A stretch of DNA of 64,000 nt from Hyphomicrobiales bacterium (GCA_017305935.1 JAFKJU010000006.1:248001-312000); one strand, 5' to 3'. Shown: positions 8,080-17,516, numbered from the stretch's first letter. The notes: generated by a model not told the origin, from the letters alone. Numbers and translations: made by a program.

Positions 8080-10158
8080 CTATTGCCGTGTCAGCAGGTA
8101 GCTGCCGCTCTCGTGCAGCACGCTCGTCCAACCGGGCTCGATGACGATGGTGGTCGTCACCTCCTCGATGATCGCCGGACCGTGGACGATGGCGCCCGCG
8201 CCGAACTTCGCGCCGTCATAGACGGGTGTGGACGTCGCCTTGCCGGACTGATCGAAGATCGCGTCGCGATGCCCCTTCAGCGCCTGTTCGGCCGTGCCGC
8301 CGGCGGCAAGCGTCGGCGGGCGCACCTTCTCGATGCGGCCGTAGAGCGTCGATTCGAGGTTCACCACCTCGACCGTGCTGTGACGCTCCGCATAGGTGTA
8401 GAGCTCTTCGTGCCGGGCGTGGAACGCGTCCTTGACCTGCTCGATGGTGGTCTCGTCGATGGGGAATGTGCCGATATCGACGGTGCATTCATGCACCTGG
8501 CCGACATAACGCATGTCGATCGAGCGCCTGATGTCGATATCCCCGGGCGCGAAACCGTCCGCTTCCAGATGCGCCACGCCCTTCGCCTCGATCTCCCGGA
8601 AGAGGCTGTCGATGCGCGCATAGGCCGCCGCATTGTCGAGACGCACGGGCGCCGGGGCCATGTAATTATACTTCACGTCGGAGATGATCTGGCCGAAGGC
8701 GCAGAGACCGGAGGCGAGCTTGGGCAGGATGATCGTGTCGATGCCCATGTCGCGTGCGAGCGCCGTGATATGCGCCGCCGTGGCGCCGCCGGCCCCGACC
8801 AGCACGAAATCGCGCGGATCGTAACCGCGCTCGACGGAGACGCGGCGAATGCCGTTGACCATGTTGTTGTTGACGATGGCGAACATGCCGTAGGCCGCCT
8901 GTTCGACGGAAATGCCGAGCGGCTCGGCGACGCGCGCCGCCGCGGCCCGTGCCTTGGCGACATCGAGCGGCAGCTTGCCGCCGAGCAGCCCTTCCGGGTT
9001 GAGATAGCCGAGCACGAGATTGGCGTCGGAGGTGGTGGGCTCGACACCGCCCCGGCCGTAGCAGGCCGGGCCCGGCTCCGAGCTGGCCGATTGCGGGCCG
9101 ACCTGCAGCAGGCCAAGCGGATCCACCCAGCCGATCGAGCCGCCGCCGGCGCCCAGCGTCTCGACCTGGATCATCGGAACGCCGATGCGGTAGCGCAGGA
9201 AGTCGATGTTCTTGTTGAGGTTGGTCTGGCCGTCGCGGGTCAGGGTGATGTCGAAGGACGTGCCGCCCATGTCGACGGTGATGACGTTCCGGTGACCGAA
9301 GGGCGCACCGGCATAAAGCCCGGCCTGCGGCGCGGAGGCGGGCCCGGAATTGATGGCGTAGACGGAGCGGTCGCTCATCACCTGGCCGATGGCAAGCCCG
9401 CCGTTGGACTGGAAATAGCGCACCGGCTGCCTGGCGCCGAGCGCGCGGAAATAGGCATCCACCGCCGCGATATAGCGGCGCATGACCGGCGCCAGATAGG
9501 CATTCGTCACCGCCGTCGAGGTGCGGGTATATTCGCGCACCTGCGGATAGAGCTCGCTGCCGACGGTCAGGATCGTCTCCGGCATCATCTCGCGCACGAT
9601 TTCGGCCGCGCGCCGCTCATGGCTGGGGTCGAGCACCGACCAGACGAAGGAAATGGCGACCGTCTCGACGCCCTCCTTCAGGAACAGCCGGCAGGCTTCA
9701 CGGACATCGTCCTCGTCGAGCGGCGTGCGCACCGAGCCATCGGACAGCACCCGCTCGCGCACGCCGCGCCGCAGGTAGCGCGGCACGAGCATGGTCGCGG
9801 CCGGATAATCCGGATCGTAGCGAAAGCCGTCCTCCTTGTGGCCGTTGCGGATCTCGATGGAATCCTCGTGGCCCGCCGTGCAGATCAGCCCCGTCCGCCC
9901 TCCGCGATGGGTGATGAGCGCATTGAGGCCGACCGTGGTGCCATTGATGCAGAGGTCGCAGTTGGCGATGATGTCTTCGATCGGCTTTGCGAGATCGGCG
10001 GCGATCAGCCCGAGGCCGTTCTCGATCGCCCGGGTCGGGTCGGAGGGGGTGGACAGCGCCTTGAACAGCTTGACCTCACCGGTCGCCCGGTCGGCGATGA
10101 CGAAATCGGTGAAGGTGCCGCCGGCATCGATGCCGAGGCGATAGGAATGCATGGTCAT
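8080..10158 (-). CDS. hyuA: Hydantoinase/oxoprolinase family protein, HyuA-type ATP-binding subunit
   Basis: A 692-residue HyuA-type subunit. N-terminal ASKHA-fold nucleotide motif GIDAGGTFTDFVIAD, then NGTTVGLNALITHRGGRTGL, and the hydantoinase A core with TVDMGGTSFDITLTRDG and GAGGGSIGWVDPLGLLQVGP near residues 290-365. Such proteins pair with HyuB to hydrolyse 5-oxoproline, N-methylhydantoin or similar rings with ATP, or carboxylate acetone-type substrates. ATG at 10158 is chosen for the AAGGAAG site 7-8 bp upstream and the immediate family N-terminus. It follows hyuB on the same strand after 75 bp. Together with the adjacent pxp operon this makes a second cyclic-amide ring-opening system. 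Confidence 0.9.
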   Translation of the reverse strand: MTMHSYRLGIDAGGTFTDFVIADRATGEVKLFKALSTPSDPTRAIENGLGLIAADLAKPIEDIIANCDLCINGTTVGLNALITHRGGRTGLICTAGHEDSIEIRNGHKEDGFRYDPDYPAATMLVPRYLRRGVRERVLSDGSVRTPLDEDDVREACRLFLKEGVETVAISFVWSVLDPSHERRAAEIVREMMPETILTVGSELYPQVREYTRTSTAVTNAYLAPVMRRYIAAVDAYFRALGARQPVRYFQSNGGLAIGQVMSDRSVYAINSGPASAPQAGLYAGAPFGHRNVITVDMGGTSFDITLTRDGQTNLNKNIDFLRYRIGVPMIQVETLGAGGGSIGWVDPLGLLQVGPQSASSEPGPACYGRGGVEPTTSDANLVLGYLNPEGLLGGKLPLDVAKARAAAARVAEPLGISVEQAAYGMFAIVNNNMVNGIRRVSVERGYDPRDFVLVGAGGATAAHITALARDMGIDTIILPKLASGLCAFGQIISDVKYNYMAPAPVRLDNAAAYARIDSLFREIEAKGVAHLEADGFAPGDIDIRRSIDMRYVGQVHECTVDIGTFPIDETTIEQVKDAFHARHEELYTYAERHSTVEVVNLESTLYGRIEKVRPPTLAAGGTAEQALKGHRDAIFDQSGKATSTPVYDGAKFGAGAIVHGPAIIEEVTTTIVIEPGWTSVLHESGSYLLTRQ

Positions 10159-10233
10159 GTCTGGTCTTCCTTGAAGCATTTCCAGCGGGAATGCGCAGCG
10201 CACTTGCGTCCGGAAATGCGGTAGAACAAAGAG

Positions 10234-12003
10234 TTAGCGGGTGGCGCGGAGCCGTTCTGTCTCAGCGGCATCGACCGCAAGCGTCTCGGGATCGGCGATG
10301 GCGACGCCGTAGTCGCGCCGGGCGCCCTCAATGGAGACGAGGCCGTTTCGCACGTCCGTCACGACCTTTTCCACCGGCCGCTCGAAGGGATTGCCGAAGC
10401 CGCCGCCGCCGGGATTGAGGTTGGTGATCGTCTCGCCCGGCCGGATGGTCTCGATGATGTTCTTGCGCTCGACCTCGACCTTGCCGCCACGGCGCAACTC
10501 GACGCGCCCCACCTTGGTATCGACCATCGCGGATGTCGCGCCGGCCGCGCCCATCGCCGGAATGCGGCGACCCTCGCCGAAGCCGATGCACAGCATGTCG
10601 CCGTTGAGCGGCTCGACCTCCCAGGCCGTGCCCGAGCCGCCGCGGAATTTCCCCGCGCCGCCGGAATCGGTCATCAGCGAGTAGCGATGGATGACGATGG
10701 GATAGGAATATTCCAGAAGCTCCACGTCGCCGGAGGTCAGCGCCCCGAAGCAGCATTCCGGGCCGACGGCGTGCCAGCCGTCCTGCTTTGGCGTCGCGCC
10801 GCCGCCGGAGATGATGGTGGCGAGAACCATGGTGACGAATTCCTCGTTGGTGCGGGAATCGCGGCCGGCGATATTGAGGCCGTTGGCATGGCCCCAGGAG
10901 GCCGAGACCTTGGAGGGCACCGCCTTCTCGAAGGCCAGACGCACGGCATCCGTCAGCGTTTCCATCGGCGTCGTAGTGCAGTTCATGTGCGGGGCCGGCT
11001 CCTGCGCGTTGCAGAGCGTGCCCTTCGGCCCGAAATCGACGCTGACGCAGCGATAGAGCCCTTCATTGTAGGGTGGCGGCAGGGCGGCGAACATCATCAG
11101 GCCGAGATAGACGCCGGAATGGGAATTGCCCTCGTAGGAATTGATGAAATAGGGGATCTGCGGCGGGCTGGCGATGGCGATATGGCAGGCGTCGCCGGTG
11201 ATCGTCACCGTCGCCCTGATCTCGAAATCGCCGAAACCGTGGCCGGCGTCCTCCAGGATGGCGGCGCCTTCATAGGTGCCGTCGGGCACGGTGGAGATCA
11301 GCGCCCGCATATGCCTGTCCGCCATGTCGAGCAGCGTGTCGACGCAGGCATCCACCTGCTCCTTGCCGTATTTGTCGAGCATGGCGAGAAGGTTGCGCTC
11401 CCCCACCTGACAGGCGCCGATCAGGGCGCGGAAATCGCCTTCCTGGTCGCGGCGGGCGCGCATGTTGGTGAGGATCATGTTGAGCACGTCATGGCGCGGC
11501 TTGCCCCGATCCCAGATCTTCACCGGCGGAATGCGCAGGCATTCGGCATAGATTTCGGTGGCGTTGGGGTTGTAGCCGGCCGGCACCGGGCCGCCGATAT
11601 CGGTAAGGTGTCCCTTGCAGACCGTCCAGTAGACCAGCTCCCCCTTGTAGAAGACCGGCTTATACATGCAGGTATCGATGGCATGGCTGCCGCCGAAGGC
11701 CGGGTCGTTGTGAAGGATCAGGTCGCCTTCGTGGATGTCGTCGCCGAAGAAGGCCGCCACCGCCTTCATGGCGGGAATGAGCGAACCGAGATGGATGGGG
11801 ATGTCCTGGCCCTGCAGGATCATCTCCGGCCGCCCGTTGAAAAGCGCCGTCGAATAGTCGTGCGCCAGGTTGAAGACCGACGAGCGCGCCGTCTTTTCGA
11901 GCGCGAGCGTCATTTCGCGCTGGGTGGTCTCGAGCATGCCGCGCACCACCGAAAGGGTGATCGGATCGACCTTGGAAGTCTGGGTATGAAGCATCGTGTT
12001 CAC
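10234..12003 (-). CDS. hyuB: Hydantoinase B/oxoprolinase family protein, HyuB-type catalytic subunit
   Basis: A 589-residue HyuB-type protein. Diagnostic stretches are DPITLSVVRGMLETTQREM at the start, FNLAHDYSTALFNGRPEMI, HEGDLILHNDPAFGGSHAID and a C-terminal FRGGSGTAWEVEPLNGD with a late glycine-rich NLNPGGGGFGNPFERP. HyuB is the metal-containing ring-opening partner of HyuA. The two form one operon (hyuB first). The AraC gene lies divergently upstream with about 232 bp between, the probable promoter and control region. Whether the pair acts on hydantoins, 5-oxoproline or another cyclic amide is open. Confidence 0.9.
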   Translation of the reverse strand: MNTMLHTQTSKVDPITLSVVRGMLETTQREMTLALEKTARSSVFNLAHDYSTALFNGRPEMILQGQDIPIHLGSLIPAMKAVAAFFGDDIHEGDLILHNDPAFGGSHAIDTCMYKPVFYKGELVYWTVCKGHLTDIGGPVPAGYNPNATEIYAECLRIPPVKIWDRGKPRHDVLNMILTNMRARRDQEGDFRALIGACQVGERNLLAMLDKYGKEQVDACVDTLLDMADRHMRALISTVPDGTYEGAAILEDAGHGFGDFEIRATVTITGDACHIAIASPPQIPYFINSYEGNSHSGVYLGLMMFAALPPPYNEGLYRCVSVDFGPKGTLCNAQEPAPHMNCTTTPMETLTDAVRLAFEKAVPSKVSASWGHANGLNIAGRDSRTNEEFVTMVLATIISGGGATPKQDGWHAVGPECCFGALTSGDVELLEYSYPIVIHRYSLMTDSGGAGKFRGGSGTAWEVEPLNGDMLCIGFGEGRRIPAMGAAGATSAMVDTKVGRVELRRGGKVEVERKNIIETIRPGETITNLNPGGGGFGNPFERPVEKVVTDVRNGLVSIEGARRDYGVAIADPETLAVDAAETERLRATR

Positions 12004-12235
12004 GCTGGTTGAGGGCGAGAACCGACGGCCTGGAAACCGGTCGCATCGCTGAAATATCTGTTCCCTGGGCCGCCGGCATCTGTCGCGCCGTTGAAGCCGG
12101 GATCAATCTAGGCAGAGTTTTTCGTGGCGGTCTTTGCAGCCGGGGAACAATGAATTGCCCAAGCGCGCACAAGCTGCCATTTTCGTTGCCTGGCAGACTT
12201 CCTGTGCGTACCTTTGCCTGAAGAGGGGAAGCCGC

Positions 12236-13201
12236 ATGAAGACGAGCATCACCACGAGCGCGACACGCGCCCCGGACCGCAGCCGCCATTGGCACGAGGC
12301 CATCGCCTCGGCCTATTTTCCGCTCGACCTTCGTTTCCGCGATGCCGACCAGTTTTCCGGTGACCTGACGACCTGGCGATTCGGCGGCGTCTCGATCTCG
12401 CGTCTGACCTGCGACGCCTTGCAGTATCTACGCCTGCCGCACCATTTTCGCGGCGCGCGCGAAGAGGAATTCCTGGTGACCGTGCCCGCCAAAGCAGAGG
12501 TTTTCTTTTCGCAGTGCGGGCGGGAAGTGAATTGCCGACCGGGTGGGTTCTTCCTCGAGCGCAGCAGCGAGCCGTACCGGTTCAGCCATGCCGAGGCGGC
12601 GGACATGTGGGTTTTGAAGGTCGAAGCGGATGCGCTGGGCGGGCGCATGCGCGCCCCGGATCGCTTCTGCACCTTGCAATTCGAGGCCAACAACGGCGCC
12701 GGCGGCCTGTTCACCGACATGCTGCATCTCCTGCCCGGCCGCTTCGACGGCATGACGCAGGAAGCGAGAACGACGGTGGGCCGCCAGCTTGTCGACCTGC
12801 TGGTTCTGGCGATCAAGGCCGACGACCGCGTGCTGACGTCCGGCAACTCCACCGTGCGCAGCGCCCACCTGGCCCGCATCGAGACCTATGCGCGCGCCCA
12901 TCTCCAGGACTTCCGCCTCGACCCCGAGCGCATCGCCCGTGCCTGTGGCATCTCCACGCGCTACCTGCATGAGCTCTTCAGGGATACCGGCGATACCGTT
13001 CGCAACTGGATCCGCGACCAGCGGCTTTCAGCCTGCCGCGAAGCGCTTGCCGACCCGAACAACATCCAGACGGCCGCCGAAATCGCCTATCACTGGGGCT
13101 TCAGCGACCAGACCCAGTTCTCCCGCGCCTTCAAGGCACATTTCGGCGTGCCGCCGGGAGAGTTCCGCGAAAGAGCACGCGCCGACGCAGCCTGCGCGTA
13201 A
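12236..13201 (+). CDS. AraC-family transcriptional regulator
   Basis: A 321-residue protein with a C-terminal AraC/XylS double helix-turn-helix: ARACGISTRYLHELFRDTGD for the first and AEIAYHWGFSDQTQFSRAFK, then HFGVPPGEFR for the second. The N-terminal ~200 residues resemble the AraC-binding-like domain of the FeaR/NphR type (RFRDADQFSGDLTTWRFGGV). ATG at 12236 has a strong AGAGGGGAAG site 5 bp upstream. It is divergent from hyuB, so it is a candidate activator of hyuB-hyuA. The 3' end meets a small exported-protein gene convergently. Confidence 0.9.
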   Translation: MKTSITTSATRAPDRSRHWHEAIASAYFPLDLRFRDADQFSGDLTTWRFGGVSISRLTCDALQYLRLPHHFRGAREEEFLVTVPAKAEVFFSQCGREVNCRPGGFFLERSSEPYRFSHAEAADMWVLKVEADALGGRMRAPDRFCTLQFEANNGAGGLFTDMLHLLPGRFDGMTQEARTTVGRQLVDLLVLAIKADDRVLTSGNSTVRSAHLARIETYARAHLQDFRLDPERIARACGISTRYLHELFRDTGDTVRNWIRDQRLSACREALADPNNIQTAAEIAYHWGFSDQTQFSRAFKAHFGVPPGEFRERARADAACA

Positions 13202-13221
13202 CCGTATGGCTTCATCGCCCT

Positions 13222-13533
13222 CTACCCCTTCGTGACGAATGCGATCTTGCGCACGGGATAGGCGTAAGCTTCACCGCTCTGGTAGACGAAGCCCTTTCGG
13301 GACAGGCAGGCGCGCATTGCAGGTGAGCCATAGGCGCCGGCATGCACGCGAACGGCGCCGATCGATCCGCTGGCGTACAGACTGCACCAGGCGCGCGCAT
13401 TGTCGTAAGCGATCACGAGCCGCGGGTCGGCGGCCACGGGGACCGCGCCGTAAAGATACAGGGCCCGCGCCTGCGCCATCTCCGCCGTGCCGATCAGGCC
13501 CAGCACCACGCCCAATGTCAGCGTCAACTTCAT
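13222..13533 (-). CDS. Small exported hypothetical protein
   Basis: A 103-residue protein with a clear signal peptide (MKLTLTLGVVLGLIGTAEMA then QARA, cleavage near residue 23-25) and two cysteines in the mature part (AWCSLY and RACLSRKG) that could form a disulphide. No domain is recognised. ATG at 13533 has GGAG 7 bp upstream. It is convergent with the araC gene and 75 bp downstream of nothing on its own strand except its own promoter. Start, signal peptide and codon use support a real gene; the function is unknown. Confidence 0.65.
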   Translation of the reverse strand: MKLTLTLGVVLGLIGTAEMAQARALYLYGAVPVAADPRLVIAYDNARAWCSLYASGSIGAVRVHAGAYGSPAMRACLSRKGFVYQSGEAYAYPVRKIAFVTKG

Positions 13534-13608
13534 CCGTTTTCTCCCGCCAGTCGATGTCGCGGGTAACGGGACAGGGATCGATTTGTTCCCGGATCTCCGC
13601 TGTGTTTT

Positions 13609-14763
13609 CTACCGCCGGCGCGCAAACACCAGCAAGACGGTGAAGGCGGCGAGGCCGAGGCCGACGGAGAGCGGGCCGGCTTGCGGGCCGGCGGCTTCCA
13701 TGACGGCGCCGGTCAGGCCCGAGCCGGCGGCGCTGCCTGCCGCATAGACGAGCGCGAAGGCGGCCGCACCAGCGACCAGCATGGCCCCGCTGTAGCGCTC
13801 GCCGAGGATGGTGAGCGCGCAGGTGTAAAGCGAGAACACCGCCACGCCCATCAGGGCGAAAATGCCGAGGATCGCGATTTGCGACGTCATCGACGGCAGC
13901 ATGAGATAGCTGAAAGCGGCGGTGCCGACGGCGGCGAGCGCCACGCGTTCGCGCGGCAGCTTGTCGAGCAGCACGCCGATAAAGGGCTGGGCAAGCGCGG
14001 TCGGCAATGCCAGCACCGTGACGCTGAGGGCGGCGAAGGATTCGCTGTAGCCCATCTTCACGAAATAGACCGGCATGGCGGAAATCGCCGCGATATCGGC
14101 AAAGCCGAAGATGAAGACCATGCCGACGAGAACGGGAGCGGCCTTGAAGAAGCGGAAGACATCGGCCGTCGAGGACGGTTCCGGCACCGTCCTGGTTGAA
14201 AACATCAGCATCGCGGTGGCGAAGGCGACGATCGCGAGATAGACGGCCGTCAGTGCAAAACCGAGCCCGCCGGCGCTGCCGAACAGCGGAATGGCCAGAG
14301 GCCCCGCGGCAAAGCCGCCGCAGATGCCCATGCCGTAAAGGCCGGAGACGCGACCGCGCAGGCGGTCCGGACAGGCGGCGTTCAGCCAGGCCTCACCCAG
14401 CATGAAGATCATGCTGGTGAAGAAGCCGAGCAGGAAACGCGCGACGCCCCAGACGACGAAGGACGACGAGGCCGCGAAGGTGGCCAGGCACAGCGAGCAG
14501 ACCACGAGGCTGAAGATGATCAGCCGGTCGGGTCGCCAGCGCGCGGTAAGGCTGCCGACGAGCAGCGTCGAGGCCCCCATGCCGGCGGCATAGGCGATGG
14601 CGTTGACGCCGATCAGCGACGAGGAATAGCCCTGCGCCTCCAGCGTCAGCGAGACCAGCGGATAGGTGAGCCCCTGCGCCACGGAAAACGCAGTCACGCC
14701 CAGCACGACGGCGATGATGGCCGACCAGTCCGGCGACAGGACCGATGAAGACGAGGACTGCAT
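13609..14763 (-). CDS. MFS transporter (DHA1-like)
   Basis: A 384-residue major facilitator with about 11-12 hydrophobic helices. The A-loop region after helix 2 reads GSLTARWRPDRLIIFSLVVC and the mid-protein ARFLLGFFTSMIFMLGEAWL, then RGRVSGLYGMGICGGFAAGP match the CynX/YcaD-like DHA1 group. ATG at 14763 begins a serine-rich N-tail followed directly by helix 1. The gene is monocistronic and divergent from the ABC-F gene. It probably exports a small compound; no substrate can be read. Confidence 0.82.
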   Translation of the reverse strand: MQSSSSSVLSPDWSAIIAVVLGVTAFSVAQGLTYPLVSLTLEAQGYSSSLIGVNAIAYAAGMGASTLLVGSLTARWRPDRLIIFSLVVCSLCLATFAASSSFVVWGVARFLLGFFTSMIFMLGEAWLNAACPDRLRGRVSGLYGMGICGGFAAGPLAIPLFGSAGGLGFALTAVYLAIVAFATAMLMFSTRTVPEPSSTADVFRFFKAAPVLVGMVFIFGFADIAAISAMPVYFVKMGYSESFAALSVTVLALPTALAQPFIGVLLDKLPRERVALAAVGTAAFSYLMLPSMTSQIAILGIFALMGVAVFSLYTCALTILGERYSGAMLVAGAAAFALVYAAGSAAGSGLTGAVMEAAGPQAGPLSVGLGLAAFTVLLVFARRR

Positions 14764-15130
14764 GAGGGGCTCCCTGCCGCATGCGGGCGGCGCGACATCC
14801 ATACATCTCCCGCGCCGTTTTGGAAAGCCGGCCTCGCCCGGCCGTGGGTATGCGCGCCCGCGCCGGTTGCCAAGCGCGCCCGCCGATGGTATCGCTTGTC
14901 CGTTCGCAACACGTAAGAGGGGGCTGCGCGTGAAACACGAATTTCTGCCACACCGCACGCATGGTCCCAATCCTGCCCTGCAGATGCGTTTGCAGGGCTG
15001 ATCGGAACGAACACTCTTCTGGTCCGCCTGTCCGGCGATGCGGCTTTCCCCGCATCGAATATCCATGTGCCCTTTCGCGTGATCGACGGCCGATGCCGCG
15101 CCGCGAGGCCTTGAAGACCAGAGATTTCTC
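14764..15130. promoter_or_regulatory. 367-bp intergenic region upstream of the ABC-F gene, with hairpins
   Basis: No convincing gene. It holds the divergent promoters of the MFS and ABC-F genes. A perfect hairpin CGATGCGG-CTTTCC-CCGCATCG lies at 15036-15057, and a smaller one (CCTGCA...TGCAGG) lies at about 14979-14998. There is no T-run, so these are not simple terminators; a leader structure controlling ABC-F expression is possible. Confidence 0.4.
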
Positions 15131-16651
15131 ATGTCGCTCATCAATATCCGTGCGCTCGGCGTCACGCTCTCCACGCCGCTGTTTGCCAATCTCAACCTCG
15201 CGGTTGCCGCCGGGGACCGCATCGGCCTCGTCGCCGCCAACGGGCGCGGCAAATCCACGCTTCTGCGCTGCATCACTGGCGATTTCCAGCCCACCGGCGG
15301 CGAGATCGCCCGCGCCCGAGGCCTCACCGTCGCGCATATGGAGCAGAACCTCGCTCCTAGTCTGCAAAGACTGACCTTCCGCGAAGCGGTGCTCGATGCG
15401 CTGCAGCCCGAGCAGCGGGACGGCGAAAGCTGGCGGGCGGATGTGACGCTCGAGGAGCTCGACGTGCCCGAGGCCCTGCGCGAACGTCCGCTTGCCGCGC
15501 TGAGCGGCGGCTGGCAGCGCATCGCACTGATTGCCCGCGTGCGCGTCAGCGAACCGGATGTGCTGCTGCTCGACGAGCCGACCAACCATCTGGACCTCGA
15601 AAAGATCGCTCGGCTGGAAAGCTGGCTTGGCACGCTGCCGCGCGACATGCCGGTCATCATCTCCAGCCACGACCGCGCCTTCCTCGATGCGGTGACCAAC
15701 CGGACGCTCTTCCTCAGGCACGAGCGCTCGCAGCTTTTCGCCCTGCCCTATTCTCGGGCCCGCACCGCGCTTGACGAAGCGGATGCGGCCGAGGAGCGGC
15801 GCTTCGAGAAGGACATGAAGGCGGCCGCGCAGCTGCGCCAGCAGGCGGCGAAGCTCAACAATATCGGCATCAATTCCGGCAGCGACCTGCTGGTCGTGAA
15901 GACCAGGCAATTGAAGGCTCGCGCCGAGCGGATCGAGGATGCGGCGCGACCCGCCCATCAGGAGAATTCCGCCGGCGCCATCCGGCTCGCCAATCGCGGC
16001 ACCCATGCCAGGGTTCTGGTGACGCTGGAGGATGGCCCCGTGGAGACGCCGGATGGCGTCCTGCTCTTCCGCACAGGCCAGAAATTCATCTGCCAGGGAG
16101 ACCGGATCGCGCTGCTCGGCCTGAACGGCACCGGCAAGACACGGCTGGTGCGGCGGCTGAAGTCGGCGATCGAAGGCATCACGCAGGTGGGCATCAAGCC
16201 GACGCCCTCGCTGGTGCTCGGCTATGGCGATCAGGCGCTGTCCGAGCTTAGCGACACGCGCACACCGCATGACACGATCATCCACCGCTTCGACGTGGGC
16301 GACCAGAGGGCGCGCAGCCTGCTGGCGGGCGCTGGCTTTTCCGTGGAGATGCAGGGGCGGCCGGTCGGCCAACTCTCGGGCGGGCAGAAGGCGCGGCTCG
16401 GCATGCTGGTGCTGCGCCTCATGACGCCGAACTTCTATCTGCTCGACGAGCCGACCAACCATCTCGACATCGAGGGGCAGGAGGCGCTGGAGCGGGAGTT
16501 GACCGCCCGGCAGGCGAGCTGCCTCTTCGTCTCGCATGACCGCGCTTTCGTGCGGGCGGTGGCCAACCGCTTCTGGCTGATCGAGAAGCGACGGCTGATC
16601 GAGGTCGACGGGCCGGAGGAATTCTTTGCGCAGGCAGCCCTGTCCGCGTGA
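15131..16651 (+). CDS. ABC-F family ATPase (two ABC domains, no membrane segment)
   Basis: A 506-residue soluble protein with tandem ABC domains. First domain: Walker A AANGRGKSTLLR, signature ALSGGWQRIALIARV, Walker B LLLDEPTNHLDLEK. Second: LNGTGKTRLVRRL, SGGQKARLGMLVLR, YLLDEPTNHLDIEG. The linker between (rich in Arg/Lys/Glu, residues about 200-285) matches the P-site tRNA-interaction motif of ABC-F translation factors. No transmembrane helices, so it acts on the ribosome rather than in transport. The first signature has Trp where Gln is usual (GGW). It could be a housekeeping-type translation factor or an antibiotic-protection protein; the isolated position with a hairpin leader fits either. 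Confidence 0.88.
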   Translation: MSLINIRALGVTLSTPLFANLNLAVAAGDRIGLVAANGRGKSTLLRCITGDFQPTGGEIARARGLTVAHMEQNLAPSLQRLTFREAVLDALQPEQRDGESWRADVTLEELDVPEALRERPLAALSGGWQRIALIARVRVSEPDVLLLDEPTNHLDLEKIARLESWLGTLPRDMPVIISSHDRAFLDAVTNRTLFLRHERSQLFALPYSRARTALDEADAAEERRFEKDMKAAAQLRQQAAKLNNIGINSGSDLLVVKTRQLKARAERIEDAARPAHQENSAGAIRLANRGTHARVLVTLEDGPVETPDGVLLFRTGQKFICQGDRIALLGLNGTGKTRLVRRLKSAIEGITQVGIKPTPSLVLGYGDQALSELSDTRTPHDTIIHRFDVGDQRARSLLAGAGFSVEMQGRPVGQLSGGQKARLGMLVLRLMTPNFYLLDEPTNHLDIEGQEALERELTARQASCLFVSHDRAFVRAVANRFWLIEKRRLIEVDGPEEFFAQAALSA

Positions 16652-16658
16652 AGCGATG

Positions 16659-16694
16659 CGCCTTGCCGGGGCGCCGCTGAGCACCGGCAAGGCG
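16659..16694. terminator. Strong inverted repeat after the ABC-F gene
   Basis: CGCCTTGCCGG (16659-16669) and CCGGCAAGGCG (16684-16694) form a perfect 11-bp stem with a 14-nt loop, 8 bp after the ABC-F stop codon and facing the convergent GntR gene. No T-tract, so termination may be Rho-assisted; the structure may also protect both 3' ends. Confidence 0.5.
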
Positions 16695-16766
16695 GGAATG
16701 CCACGCCGCCCTCATCCCCCGGTGGGGGTGACGGGATCGGCCCCGCGTCCAGACCTTTTGAAAATC

Positions 16767-17516
16767 TCACGTCCCGTTGGGCGCGACGTCCGGCAAGGGC
16801 CCCGCTTTGTCCCGTTTCGGCCGGGCATCGGCGGGCGTATAATGCTCGTAAAGCTTCTGGTCGATGTCGTCGATCGAGCCGTTCCGCACGAAATCCACCA
16901 GCCGCTCATGCAGCTCGACCTCGCCGGTGCGGTCCGCGACGCTGGCCCAGTCGCGCAGGAAAACGATGATCGTGTGCTGGGCGAGACCTTCCCAGATCTT
17001 GGCTGCGAGTTGATTGCCGGAATGGCGCACGATGGCGCGATGAAGCTCCATGTCGATCGAACCGAGCGCCAGCGGGTCTCCCGATCCGACCAGACTGCGC
17101 ATACGCGCGATGATCTCTTCCAGTTCCTCGAGAAGAGGGCCGCGGTCGAACCCCTCGCTCATGATCCGGCGCAGGACGACGCGCTCGATCGCATGTCGAA
17201 GCTCGAACAATTCCGCGACACGCTCCGCGCTGTAATCGGCGACCCGCATCCCGCGCTGATCGCCTTCGACGAGAATGCCGCGCAGGTGCAGTTTCTGGAT
17301 CGCCTCGCGGGCAGGCATTCGGCTGACATTCAGCATGGTGGCCAGTTCGGCCTCGGTGATGCGCTCTCCCGGGCTCTTCTCACCCATCGCGATGGCGAGA
17401 ACGATGCGTTCCTCGACTTCATCGGCGGTGGTCTTCGAGCGCGGGATCGCCGAAAGTGCGGAAGCCCGCGCTCCGGGCGCGGGCAAGCCGTGATTTTGCT
17501 GTTTCTCCGTCGCCAA
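16767..17516 (-). CDS. GntR-family regulator (FadR/FCD subfamily)
   Basis: A 249-residue FCD-type GntR protein. Winged helix at residues about 28-90 (ERITEAELATMLNVSRMPAR, EAIQKLHLRGILVEGDQRGM) and the FCD ligand domain after it (ELFELRHAIERVVLRRI, and the metal-binding pattern D-x3-H in SIDMELHRAIVRHSGN). It is 98 bp downstream of the amino-acid-type ABC ATPase on the same strand, with a small GC-rich hairpin (17544-17559) between. It is the best local candidate to bind the two near-identical 18-bp palindromes at 20073 and 33694 that precede both transporter operons. The ligand is unknown, probably a sugar acid. Confidence 0.9.
   Translation of the reverse strand: MATEKQQNHGLPAPGARASALSAIPRSKTTADEVEERIVLAIAMGEKSPGERITEAELATMLNVSRMPAREAIQKLHLRGILVEGDQRGMRVADYSAERVAELFELRHAIERVVLRRIMSEGFDRGPLLEELEEIIARMRSLVGSGDPLALGSIDMELHRAIVRHSGNQLAAKIWEGLAQHTIIVFLRDWASVADRTGEVELHERLVDFVRNGSIDDIDQKLYEHYTPADARPKRDKAGPLPDVAPNGT

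Noticed and set aside
14393-16690. A 765-codon open frame on the minus strand, antisense to the ABC-F gene
   Set aside because: High-GC bias keeps it open; it has low-complexity Arg/His/Gly content, no domain, and the plus strand holds a convincing ABC-F protein.
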